26,520 nucleotides of DNA from IMG/VR virus record IMGVR_UViG_3300028925_000911, positions 1 through 26,520 of that record; one strand, 5' to 3'. Origin of the DNA: a virus. The notes under the pieces are model-generated. The model saw only the letters and a list, made by a program, of their open reading frames with translations, was not told where the DNA came from and searched no databases. The position numbers and the translations under genes are program-made. Shown here in pieces: positions 1 through 6,808 of this stretch. The first letter of the stretch is position 1, and the number at the start of each line of letters is the position of its first letter.

Positions 1-39
1 TTCATAGTATTATAAAAAGAATAGTCTTTTTCCTACTCC

Positions 40-98
40 TAATAACACATAATATTATTCTTATTACTATTCTCTTAGTATTACATAATAACACATAA
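40..98. repeat. 13-bp direct repeats in AT-rich leader
   Basis: The 13-mer TAATAACACATAA occurs exactly at 40-52 and again at 86-98, 46 bp apart, in a leader that has no gene before 249. A run of seven G follows at 108-114. The repeats could be binding sites for a phage or host regulator or part of a packaging or replication region, but in sequence this AT-rich they could also be chance. No other feature was found in 1-147. Confidence 0.35.
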
Positions 99-147
99 GA
101 GTTCTCTGGGGGGGTGTGCTGTAGCAAGGGTATCATGGAAACAAAGA

Positions 148-178
148 CCTTGCAAGGCCCTTTCTAATAAACTATAAT
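148..178 (+). promoter_or_regulatory. Sigma70-like promoter for the packaging/structural operon
   Basis: TTGCAA at 150-155 (-35) is separated by exactly 17 bp from a perfect TATAAT at 173-178 (-10), which puts the start of transcription near 185. The -35 lies inside a perfect 10-bp palindrome, CCTTGCAAGG at 148-157, so a dimeric regulator bound there would block the promoter. It is the best promoter in the window and precedes the small-terminase gene, so it probably drives the late packaging/structural genes. The consensus match is seen directly; the role is inferred. Confidence 0.6.
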
Positions 179-189
179 AAAAAGATTCT

Positions 190-221
190 AGAGAGGTGTC
201 TCTCTTAGGCGCGCCAGCGCC
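190..221 (+). promoter_or_regulatory. Two tandem hairpins in the 5' leader of the small terminase gene
   Basis: Two short inverted repeats lie just downstream of the inferred transcription start. AGAGAG/CTCTCT (190-195 with 200-205, 4-nt loop) is followed at once by GGCGC/GCGCC (208-212 with 217-221, 4-nt loop). No U tract follows, so they do not look like an intrinsic terminator. They may stabilise the late mRNA or affect translation of the GTG-started gene at 249, whose Shine-Dalgarno (AAAGGGG, 232-238) lies just beyond them. Confidence 0.4.
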
Positions 222-248
222 ACTGTCCAGTAAAGGGGTATTTTAAAA

Positions 249-791
249 GTGAGCGAAACAGAAGCAGTACTATCTGGAGAAGAACCTAGGCCCAAGGCAA
301 GATCAGAAGCCTATGACCTTACCAAGATGCAGACCAGGTTTGCAGAGGTGTACATAGAGACCAATGATTCTATTCATTCTTTGGTGGAAGCAGGGTACGC
401 CCCTGTGAAGACTCAGGACGGTAGACTGGACCGTACCAGAACAGCCAGAAGAGCACAGCAGTACCTTTCCAACCCTAAGCTCAGAGCCTACATAGAAATC
501 CTCAGAGAAGACGTTGTGGAGAAAGTCTCTTGGAATGCTCAGAAGGTCCTGGACAAAATGTACCAGACCTACATGAGAGCCACAGAGGCAGAGGACTATA
601 CCAATGCCAACCGTTCCCTGGAGAACATGGGAAAGCACCTGGGCATGTTCATTGACAAGAAAGAGATCAAACAGAACACCACCACCACGTTCCAGGGAAT
701 AGACGAAGCCTTCACTCCAGATGTAGACAGTGATATACAGAGACTGGCCAATATCTCAGGGTACTCTGTGATCAAGGGAGGGAAGGAGTGA
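249..791 (+). CDS. terS: Terminase small subunit
   Basis: This 180-residue protein resembles the Terminase_2-type small subunits, which recognise phage DNA and direct the large subunit to the packaging start. Residues about 24-80 carry the typical pattern: a helical 'LTKMQTRFAEVYIE' stretch, then an 'AGYAP' turn, then 'YLSNPKLRAYIE', which in this family forms the helix-turn-helix DNA-binding domain. The rest is helical, with a hydrophilic C-terminus probably for oligomerisation or large-subunit contact. The start is GTG, with AAAGGGG 10 bp upstream. The gene ends in a 4-bp GTGA overlap with the large terminase gene, which fits translational coupling. Sequence similarity among small terminases is weak in general, so the position directly before the large subunit is a strong part of the evidence. 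Confidence 0.85.
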   Translation: MSETEAVLSGEEPRPKARSEAYDLTKMQTRFAEVYIETNDSIHSLVEAGYAPVKTQDGRLDRTRTARRAQQYLSNPKLRAYIEILREDVVEKVSWNAQKVLDKMYQTYMRATEAEDYTNANRSLENMGKHLGMFIDKKEIKQNTTTTFQGIDEAFTPDVDSDIQRLANISGYSVIKGGKE

Positions 792-2338
792 ACCAAGGAG
801 AAGCTGCTCAAGAAGTCCTTCCACCTCAAGAGCACTTGCTAAAGCTAAGAGAGACCCTCTACCTCCAGGCCATAGAAGCAGCCAGAACAGATTTTTTCTC
901 TTTCACCAAGTTCATTGCACCTTCCCTGGTCCCTGACTTTAAAATAGGAAAACACATAGAAGTAATCTGTAAGAAGCTACAGAAAGTGGTGGACTCACCA
1001 GACCCACAGAGACTGATGGTGTTCCTCCCCCCGCGTTCCTCCAAGAGCTTGATCTGTTCTCAACTCTTCCCAGCGTGGTACATAGGAAACTACCCCTCTC
1101 ACGAAATAATGAGTATCTCTCACTCTGACCAGCTAGCCTCAGACTTCGGCAGAACTGTCAGAGACATCCTGAAGATGCCCCTGTACCAAGAGATATTCCC
1201 CGCTGCCACGCTTAGAGAAGATGTCAGAGCAGCTGGTAAATGGAAGACTAAACAGAACGGCATCTATTACGCCGCTGGAGTGCGTTCACAGATTGCAGGT
1301 AGGGGAGCACACATTGCACTGATAGACGATGCCATGTCAGAGGAAGACGCTTTCTCAGAGGCAGGCAGAAGGTACATCAAGGAATGGTACCCTTCTGGTC
1401 TCAGAACAAGACTGATGCCCAATGGTTCTGTTATCATAATCAACACCCGGTACCACGAAGATGATCTCTGCGGGTGGCTCCTCTCCAACGAAACAGAAGA
1501 TACAATCCCCTGGGACGTTATCTCTATACCAGCGTGGCTAGACGAGGAATCAGCAGAACTCCTAAACCTACCAGAGGGCTCCTCCTACTTCCCAGAGTGG
1601 AAGCCAGACGCGGTACTCAGGCTAGACGAGGCAGAGATCAGGGCCAACAACGGGGGTAAATACTGGCAGGCCTTGTATATGCAGAACCCCTCCCCTGACG
1701 AAGGCTCTGCCATCAAGTCTGAATGGTTCCAGAACTGGGACGAGGAAGACCCTCCAGAGTGCGAGCTAATCATTCAAACCTATGACACTGCCTTCTCCAC
1801 CCGGAGCACAGCTGACTACTCTGTGATCCAGACATGGGGCATCTTTGAGTACCGGACCACTGACCTAGCCGGGAGAGAGTACATGGCCCCTAACATGATC
1901 CTCCTGGGAAATGTCAGGGAAAGACTGGAATACCCAGAGCTAAGAAGGACAGCGCAGGACCTCTACGACTCCTACAGACCTGACATCTGTATCATAGAAA
2001 AGAAAGCCTCTGGGCAGAGCCTGATACAAGATATGCGTAGGGCAGGTCTCCCCGTGTTGGATTACCTCCCAGACCGTGATAAAGTAGCAAGGGTACACGC
2101 GGTTACACCTATACTAGAATCTGGAAGAGTCTGGCTCCCCAGGGGTAAGGACTGGGCCGAAGACCTATTTGCAGAGGCCATACAATTTCCCTATGCCCGT
2201 CACGATGACCAAGTAGATGCCATGGCAATGGCCATACACTACCTGAAAGAGTCTTGGTACCTTACGCACCCAGACGATCCCTCCTACGAGGAAGACGAGG
2301 ACAAACCCAAGAAGAGAACTTACTGGAACTGGAATTAG
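788..2338 (+). CDS. terL: Terminase large subunit (ATPase and nuclease)
   Basis: This 516-residue DNA-packaging motor and headful nuclease has the full set of large-terminase motifs. The Walker A-like loop is 'LPPRSSKS' (residues 80-87), where relatives usually have PPRHGKS, so a Ser replaces the Gly before the Lys. Walker B is 'IALIDD' (176-181) and the coupling motif is 'NTRYHEDDL' (219-227). The C-terminal RNase H-like nuclease shows its acidic residues in 'TYDTAF' (Asp333), 'IIEKKASG' (Glu404) and 'RHDDQVDA' (Asp473/474/477). The length is normal for the family. The GTG start overlaps the small-subunit stop and has GGAAGGA upstream. It acts in the infected cell at the portal vertex of the prohead. 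Confidence 0.97.
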   Translation: MNQGEAAQEVLPPQEHLLKLRETLYLQAIEAARTDFFSFTKFIAPSLVPDFKIGKHIEVICKKLQKVVDSPDPQRLMVFLPPRSSKSLICSQLFPAWYIGNYPSHEIMSISHSDQLASDFGRTVRDILKMPLYQEIFPAATLREDVRAAGKWKTKQNGIYYAAGVRSQIAGRGAHIALIDDAMSEEDAFSEAGRRYIKEWYPSGLRTRLMPNGSVIIINTRYHEDDLCGWLLSNETEDTIPWDVISIPAWLDEESAELLNLPEGSSYFPEWKPDAVLRLDEAEIRANNGGKYWQALYMQNPSPDEGSAIKSEWFQNWDEEDPPECELIIQTYDTAFSTRSTADYSVIQTWGIFEYRTTDLAGREYMAPNMILLGNVRERLEYPELRRTAQDLYDSYRPDICIIEKKASGQSLIQDMRRAGLPVLDYLPDRDKVARVHAVTPILESGRVWLPRGKDWAEDLFAEAIQFPYARHDDQVDAMAMAIHYLKESWYLTHPDDPSYEEDEDKPKKRTYWNWN

Positions 2339-2344
2339 AAGATT

Positions 2345-2500
2345 ATGACAATATCCAGAGCAAGCATTCCCAGAGAACTAAGAGGTAACAGGCAGAATAA
2401 AAGAACAAAAACTGCTACCATAGGTAAGGGAAAGAAGATACTATCAAAGAATACAAGGCGAAGCCGCAAACCCAGTAAGCGAAGCAAGGAAAAGGTCTAG
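2345..2500 (+). CDS. 51-residue highly basic protein between terminase and portal
   Basis: A short ORF from ATG 2345 to TAG 2498-2500 fills the gap between the large terminase (ends 2338) and the portal (starts 2504) almost exactly. It begins MTISRASIPRELRGNR and becomes very rich in Lys and Arg, with only two acidic residues (in ELR and the final KEKV). No fold or family is recognised. The tight fit between two essential genes and the steady basic bias support a real gene, but the Shine-Dalgarno is weak (a purine stretch, GAATTAGAAG). Its charge would suit nucleic-acid binding, for example during packaging; that is inference. It could instead be non-coding spacer that keeps a frame by chance. 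Confidence 0.55.
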   Translation: MTISRASIPRELRGNRQNKRTKTATIGKGKKILSKNTRRSRKPSKRSKEKV

Positions 2501-2503
2501 ACC

Positions 2504-4990
2504 ATGGCAGTTGAACGTAATCCAATCTTGATGATGGAGCCAGAACTCCAGCAAGAAATGCCCACCTCTAACTTTGACGCAAGAGGAGAAACTCCTTCCA
2601 TAGAAGCAGAACTACTGGAGGAAAGCATTGTCAACTTTATGCCCACAGAGGACGGGGGCGTAGAGGTAGAGTTCGGAGAGATGGAAGAGATGATGATCTC
2701 TGGTCCCATGGGTTCTCACTTTGAAAACCTAGCAGAGTACCTGGACGATGATGACCTAGCTGACATAGGCAACACGGTCCTGGACGGCTACCAGAGTGAC
2801 AAAGAATCCAGATCAGAGTGGGAGCAAATCTTTGAACGTGGCTTTGACCTCCTTGGTCTCAAGCTAGAAGAAACCACAGAACCTTTTGACGGTGCCTGCA
2901 CAGCGGTACACCCTCTCCTGATAGAATCAGTTGTCAAGTTTCAGAGCAAAGCCTCTCAAGAACTCTTCCCCTCTGGTGGACCTGTGAAGTCTCAGATCAT
3001 AGGGGCCTCTACCATTGAGCGCGAAAAACAAGCACAACGTGTCAAGAACTTTATGAACTACCAGCTGACACAGCAGATGCCAGAATACTTTGAAGAGCAA
3101 GAACGCCTTCTCTTTCATCTCCCTGTGATGGGGTCTTCCTTTAAGAAAATTTACTATGATCAGCTGATGGAAAGACCAGTGTCAGAGCTAGTACCCGTGG
3201 ACCACTTCTATGTCTCGTACAATGCCAGAGACCTCAGAACAGCCAGCAGGTACACTCACCTTATCTTCCGTTCAGAGAATGATTTCAGGAAGGACGTTGT
3301 CTCTGGCATGTACCGGGACATTGAACTCTCAAAACCTTCTGCTCCTGATCTACCAGAGATGACCCAGAAGATGGACGAGATCATGGGCATTGCCTCCGGG
3401 GGCATGGACCTGGAAGACCCCCAGTACGTTCTCCTGGAACAACACTGCTACCTTGACCTCCCAGAACCCTATAATGATCCAGACGGAATAGCCCACCCCT
3501 ACATTGTAACCATAGAGGAGACCAGTAAGAAGGTTCTCTGTATCACAAGAAACTACAAAGAGGATGACCCCAAGAAAGAAAAGAAGCTGCACTTTATTCA
3601 CTACAAGTACGTACCGGGGTTTGGTTTTTATGGTCTTGGTCTTATTCACTTCCTGGGTAACTTGACCATGACAGCCACCACTGCCATGCGCTCTCTGATA
3701 GACGCAGGACAGTTTGCCAACCTTCCCGGTGGCTTCAAGGCCAGAGGTGTAAGACTGGTGGGGGACAATGAACCAATTGCCCCAGGTGAGTTTAAGGAAG
3801 TGGAGAGCACAGGCATTGACCTGAACAAGGCCATTGTAACTCTCCCCTATAAAGAACCTTCTCAGACCCTGATGGGAATGATGCAGTTTGTCATAGGAGC
3901 AGGACAGAAGTTTGCAGACTCCACAGAACAGGTGATTGCAGATTCTAAGAACTCTGGACCCGTGGGAACCACCATGGCCCTCCTGGAGGCCTCCTCAAAG
4001 TTTTTCTCTGCCATTCACAAGCGGCTACACAAGGCACAGAAGGATGAGTTTGCAGTCCTAGCTCAGATAAACTATGACTACCTACCCGCTGATTACCCTT
4101 ACGAGGTAGTGGGAGGAGACCAGAAGGTGTTCAAGCAGGACTTTGACGGGAGAATTGACATCATTCCTGTCTCTGACCCCAACATCCCGTCCTCTGCACA
4201 CCGTATGGCACTGGGTCAACTGGCAATTCAGCTTGCCAGCCAGACCCCTCCTGGTACTTTCAACATGCCTGCGCTCTACAGAGAGGTCCTGACAGCTGCA
4301 AACTTCCCAAACCTGGACGAAATCCTACCCCCGGACCAGAAACCAGAGCCAAGGGACCCCCTGGCGGACATAATGGCCGCTACCAAGGGCCTACCCATAG
4401 CTGCTTTCCCTGGACAGAACCACGAAGCGCACATTCAGTTCAAAACTTCCTTCCTAAAGGACCCTGCCACGGGGGCAAACCCCATGATGAAGCAGATTGT
4501 ACCCATAATCAACGCAAATGTCCGAGATCACATGATTATGAAGTACCAAGAGCAGGTTCTGGGCATGGTGGAAGCCTCTGGAGTGGCCAATGACCCCAAA
4601 ACCACGGAGATGGTCATGGCACAGGCCGCAGAAGAGGTGGCAAACGCCAACGCTGCCATGGGCGTGGCCCAAAGTCCAGAACAACAGATGCTTCTCCTGG
4701 AGAAAGAGCGGTTAGAGTTTGACAGAGAGAAGGCGCAGGCCGCAACGCTGAAAGATTCTGCAGACATTGCCCTGAAGCAGCGTGACATGAACCTCAGAGA
4801 GAAAGAGAACATGAACGACCTGGTTCTAAACGTGGGCAAGATGGAAACAGAGGAGCGCAGGGACAACCTCAAGGCCCTGGAGAGCGCTGCCAAGCTGGAA
4901 CTGGAGCGTAACAAGGCAGAAGACAATAGTGAGATCAAGGCAGCGGACACCGCCATGAAATCTCTGCTGGCCATGGCGCAGAAGCAATAA
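2504..4990 (+). CDS. Portal protein
   Basis: At 828 residues this fits a large portal of the podovirus type, the dodecameric ring through which DNA enters and leaves the head. The first 80 residues are acidic. Residues about 105-170 ('FERGFDLLGLKLEETTEPF', 'HPLLIESVVKFQSKA', 'ELFPSGGPVK') match the start of the portal domain in marine podovirus-like phages. The middle holds the wing and stem regions. The last hundred residues (about 725-825) are almost entirely charged helix with coiled-coil character, like the long helical barrel of P22 gp1. The gene follows the terminases at the expected place. A purine-rich AAGGAAAAGG stretch upstream lies inside the small 2345-2500 gene and could serve as its ribosome binding site. 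Confidence 0.9.
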   Translation: MAVERNPILMMEPELQQEMPTSNFDARGETPSIEAELLEESIVNFMPTEDGGVEVEFGEMEEMMISGPMGSHFENLAEYLDDDDLADIGNTVLDGYQSDKESRSEWEQIFERGFDLLGLKLEETTEPFDGACTAVHPLLIESVVKFQSKASQELFPSGGPVKSQIIGASTIEREKQAQRVKNFMNYQLTQQMPEYFEEQERLLFHLPVMGSSFKKIYYDQLMERPVSELVPVDHFYVSYNARDLRTASRYTHLIFRSENDFRKDVVSGMYRDIELSKPSAPDLPEMTQKMDEIMGIASGGMDLEDPQYVLLEQHCYLDLPEPYNDPDGIAHPYIVTIEETSKKVLCITRNYKEDDPKKEKKLHFIHYKYVPGFGFYGLGLIHFLGNLTMTATTAMRSLIDAGQFANLPGGFKARGVRLVGDNEPIAPGEFKEVESTGIDLNKAIVTLPYKEPSQTLMGMMQFVIGAGQKFADSTEQVIADSKNSGPVGTTMALLEASSKFFSAIHKRLHKAQKDEFAVLAQINYDYLPADYPYEVVGGDQKVFKQDFDGRIDIIPVSDPNIPSSAHRMALGQLAIQLASQTPPGTFNMPALYREVLTAANFPNLDEILPPDQKPEPRDPLADIMAATKGLPIAAFPGQNHEAHIQFKTSFLKDPATGANPMMKQIVPIINANVRDHMIMKYQEQVLGMVEASGVANDPKTTEMVMAQAAEEVANANAAMGVAQSPEQQMLLLEKERLEFDREKAQAATLKDSADIALKQRDMNLREKENMNDLVLNVGKMETEERRDNLKALESAAKLELERNKAEDNSEIKAADTAMKSLLAMAQKQ

Positions 4991-5003
4991 GGAACTTAAT
5001 AAA

Positions 5004-5954
5004 ATGGTAGAATCTGCTAGAGTAAACAAGCACGTTGGATCAGAACACAGGTTAACAGAGTCTGAAATAATGGACTTGATTGGTCAGAGCCAGGGACTTG
5101 TAAAGTCAGAGGAGAAGCTTGTAAAGTCAGAGGATAGGCTCGCTGATACCTATGGTTCTGCTGCTCCTCTTTTTGGCCCCGGCGGTGCTGACACATCTGG
5201 AAGAAAAAAAGGACTAGCGGCTACTCCACAGGTACAAGAAGAGGAAGGTTCTATGTTTGATTTTAATATGGACGATATCACAAAGTACGTCTCTAATCTT
5301 TTTTCTTCTTCTCCTCCCCCTGCTATTGAAGAGCCAGTTTCTAGAACAAAATCTGTACAAAAACCTACTGGGTCTCCGCACCTAGAAGTAGAGGAAGACG
5401 GAGGCCCTCCAGCCGATGATTCTTTTGACGAGGCTATCCTACACACCATCAGGTACTACGAAGGAGCTCCTATACTAAAGGCAAGAAAGCCTGTAGAGGG
5501 CGATCCTTATACAGTGGGCTACGGAAGAACCAGAGATGATAAGGGAAACCTTATAAAGAAAGGGGCTAAGATTACAGAGGAACAGGCAGACAGGTACCTT
5601 AGAGAAGACGTAAAAAAGCGTATGCCCGAGCTTCGTAAAGCTTATCCTGATTTTAATTCTTACCCTGCGGAAGTACAACAACATATGGCTTCTTCTTACT
5701 ACAGAGGTACATTGACTCCAAACCACAGCCCTAAGACCAGGAAATTAATCAACGCAGGGAAGTTTAAAGAAGCTGCTGCAGAGCTACTGGATAATAATGA
5801 ATATAGAAATGCTAAAAAGAATAATAGAGCAGGTATCAGAGAAAGAATGGAAGATACTGCCACTGCTCTTCTAAGCATGGAGCCTGCTAGACAAGCTGCC
5901 AGAGGTGGCAGACTGGCCAGTAACCCTAACCCCTACGAACCGAAAGCTATTTAG
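5004..5954 (+). CDS. GH24 (T4-type) lysozyme with long N-terminal extension, probably virion-associated
   Basis: Of 316 residues, about 143-295 form a lysozyme domain that cleaves the MurNAc-GlcNAc bond of peptidoglycan. The catalytic Glu is in 'IRYYEGAP' (Glu153). The active-site Thr is in 'DPYTVGYGR' (Thr170), matching YTIGIG of T4 lysozyme. The Asp that usually sits 9 residues after the Glu is absent at that spacing; Asp167 is the nearest candidate. Residues 1-140 are polar and probably disordered, with a heptad duplication (LVKSEEK/LVKSEDR). There is no signal peptide or transmembrane segment, so export would need a holin, or the enzyme is carried in the virion. Its place right after the portal, away from the holin-like genes, favours a virion enzyme. 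The start is ATG with TAAGGA upstream. Confidence 0.8.
   Translation: MVESARVNKHVGSEHRLTESEIMDLIGQSQGLVKSEEKLVKSEDRLADTYGSAAPLFGPGGADTSGRKKGLAATPQVQEEEGSMFDFNMDDITKYVSNLFSSSPPPAIEEPVSRTKSVQKPTGSPHLEVEEDGGPPADDSFDEAILHTIRYYEGAPILKARKPVEGDPYTVGYGRTRDDKGNLIKKGAKITEEQADRYLREDVKKRMPELRKAYPDFNSYPAEVQQHMASSYYRGTLTPNHSPKTRKLINAGKFKEAAAELLDNNEYRNAKKNNRAGIRERMEDTATALLSMEPARQAARGGRLASNPNPYEPKAI
5097..5134 (+). repeat. 21-bp-period tandem duplication inside the lysozyme gene
   Basis: The 17-mer CTTGTAAAGTCAGAGGA is present exactly at 5097-5113 and 5118-5134. The 21-bp period keeps the reading frame and gives two copies of a Leu-Val-Lys-Ser-Glu heptad in the disordered N-terminal part of the lysozyme protein. 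The identity at the DNA level suggests a recent duplication. Confidence 0.8.
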
Positions 5955-5955
5955 C

Positions 5956-6129
5956 ATGCCCCTGACCCCTGGTAAAAGTAAGAAAGCCATCACAGCTAAC
6001 ATTAAAAAATTAAGAGGAGAAGGCTACCCACAGGAACAAGCTGTGGCCATTGCCATGTCTACCTCTAAGCAATCTAAAAAGAGACCTTCTAAAAAAAACC
6101 GTAGGATGAGCAGATCAAAGACAGTATAA
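5956..6129 (+). CDS. 57-residue Lys-rich small phage protein (MPLTPGKSKK type)
   Basis: ATG 5956 is chosen because it begins one base after the lysozyme stop and gives the N-terminus MPLTPGKSKKAITANIKKL. That start is recalled as typical of a recurrent family of tiny phage proteins with the pattern 'TPGKSKK.I..NI..L...G.PQ.QAVAIA'. An in-frame ATG upstream, inside the lysozyme gene, is unlikely to be used. Residues 1-35 should form two short helices ('NIKKLRGEGYPQEQAVAIAM'); the rest is a Lys/Arg/Ser tail. The family's function is unknown. Its basic charge and repeated occurrence in structural regions suggest a nucleic-acid or assembly role, but that is inference. Confidence 0.8.
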   Translation: MPLTPGKSKKAITANIKKLRGEGYPQEQAVAIAMSTSKQSKKRPSKKNRRMSRSKTV

Positions 6130-6139
6130 TAACTTTACA

Positions 6140-6337
6140 ATGGACATGTTCCAAGAAATTAAAGAAGCTTTTTCTGAGCAGCAGGAAAAATTAAAAGTTT
6201 TGCTTGCAACAGGACAGGTGGAAGACTATAACCAATATAAGCAATTGGTGGGGACTATCTCAGGAATTGAGTGGGCTTCCGTAGAACTAGGACGTATTAT
6301 CAACAATAGAATGGAGAGAGAAGACAGCTATGATTAA
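6140..6337 (+). CDS. 65-residue helical small protein of unknown function
   Basis: The ORF encodes MDMFQEIKEAFSEQQEKLKV followed by 'TGQVEDYNQYKQLVGTISGIEW', an all-helical, acidic-to-neutral protein without membrane segments. I do not recognise a family with a known function, although short proteins of this style, with a 'Y..YK.LVG...G' segment, recur near phage head genes. There is no clear Shine-Dalgarno; a second ATG at 6146 is an alternative start. Its stop lies 8 bp inside the GroES gene, so the two are probably translationally coupled. Confidence 0.7.
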   Translation: MDMFQEIKEAFSEQQEKLKVLLATGQVEDYNQYKQLVGTISGIEWASVELGRIINNRMEREDSYD

Positions 6338-6746
6338 TCCTCAACTAGGCGGGGCTATTACTAATGATGCGTGGATTACAAAGAATGATGTACCGGACCC
6401 AGAGGTTCTTCCAGACCTTCCCGGTTATCATGTTCTTGTCAGACCAACCTCTATCAAAGAAAAAACAAAAGGAGGTATCCTACTACCAGAGAAAGCCAGA
6501 GATGATATTGCCTATCTCACCACTGTTGGCAGAGTTCTTAAAGTAGGAACGCTGGCTTACGAAGACTCAGCTAAGTTTCTTGCTGGAGCCTGGTGCAGAG
6601 AAGGCGACTACGTCTGCTACCAGAAGCTCACAGGTACCAAGTTTGTCTACAAAGGGGTAAAGCTCCTTCTTATTTTTGATGATCAGGTCCTGATGAGAAT
6701 CTCTGACCCAGAAGATTTAGACACTACACTTGTATTAGGTAACTAA
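6330..6746 (+). CDS. GroES-like co-chaperonin
   Basis: This 138-residue protein carries the Cpn10 fold. 'GYHVLVRPTSIKEKTKGGILLPEKA' (residues 32-56) matches the GroES strand plus mobile loop, including the Gly-Gly-Ile-Leu-Leu (48-52) that docks on GroEL. It is followed by 'VGRVLKVG', 'REGDYVCYQKLTGTKF', and the C-terminal strand 'KLLLIFDDQVLMRI'. Bacterial GroES is about 97 residues; the extra length is an N-terminal arm of about 30 residues and a short acidic tail. Phage co-chaperonins such as T4 gp31 replace GroES to fold large capsid proteins, and this gene sits directly ahead of the capsid module. No GroEL is encoded in the window, so it would work with the host chaperonin. A GGAGAG ribosome site lies within the overlapping upstream gene. 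Confidence 0.9.
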   Translation: MINPQLGGAITNDAWITKNDVPDPEVLPDLPGYHVLVRPTSIKEKTKGGILLPEKARDDIAYLTTVGRVLKVGTLAYEDSAKFLAGAWCREGDYVCYQKLTGTKFVYKGVKLLLIFDDQVLMRISDPEDLDTTLVLGN

Positions 6747-6758
6747 GTATGGTAATAA
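6730..6758 (+). promoter_or_regulatory. Possible weak promoter before the scaffold/capsid module
   Basis: TTGTAT at 6730-6735 and TAATAA at 6753-6758 are 17 bp apart. They straddle the end of the GroES gene and the 62-bp gap before the scaffold gene. The match is imperfect in an AT-rich stretch, so it may be chance. A promoter here would allow extra expression of the capsid genes. Confidence 0.25.
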
Positions 6759-6808
6759 TATTAGTATGACCTGCGTAATCTTAGTTTCGCAACTATGGAG
6801 AAATATAA

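Noticed and set aside
208-221. GC-rich hairpin considered as an intrinsic terminator
   Set aside because: No T tract follows; the sequence goes on to CACTG and then the ribosome binding site of the small terminase gene.
1-248. Leader considered as a phage terminal repeat or origin
   Set aside because: The window gives no second copy or genome end to compare; only short repeats and a promoter can be supported.
4528-4974. Minus-strand open frame opposite the portal C-terminus
   Set aside because: It is Ser/Arg/Leu-rich low complexity produced by the Glu/Lys/Ala coiled coil on the other strand; no start signals.
5905-5955. In-frame upstream start for the 57-residue basic protein
   Set aside because: It would overlap the lysozyme by 50 bp and add residues not seen in the typical MPLTPGKSKK N-terminus; ATG 5956 directly after the lysozyme stop is better.
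6125-6130. TATAAT sequence at the end of the 57-residue gene
   Set aside because: No acceptable -35 at 16-18 bp upstream, and it overlaps coding sequence in an AT-rich stretch.
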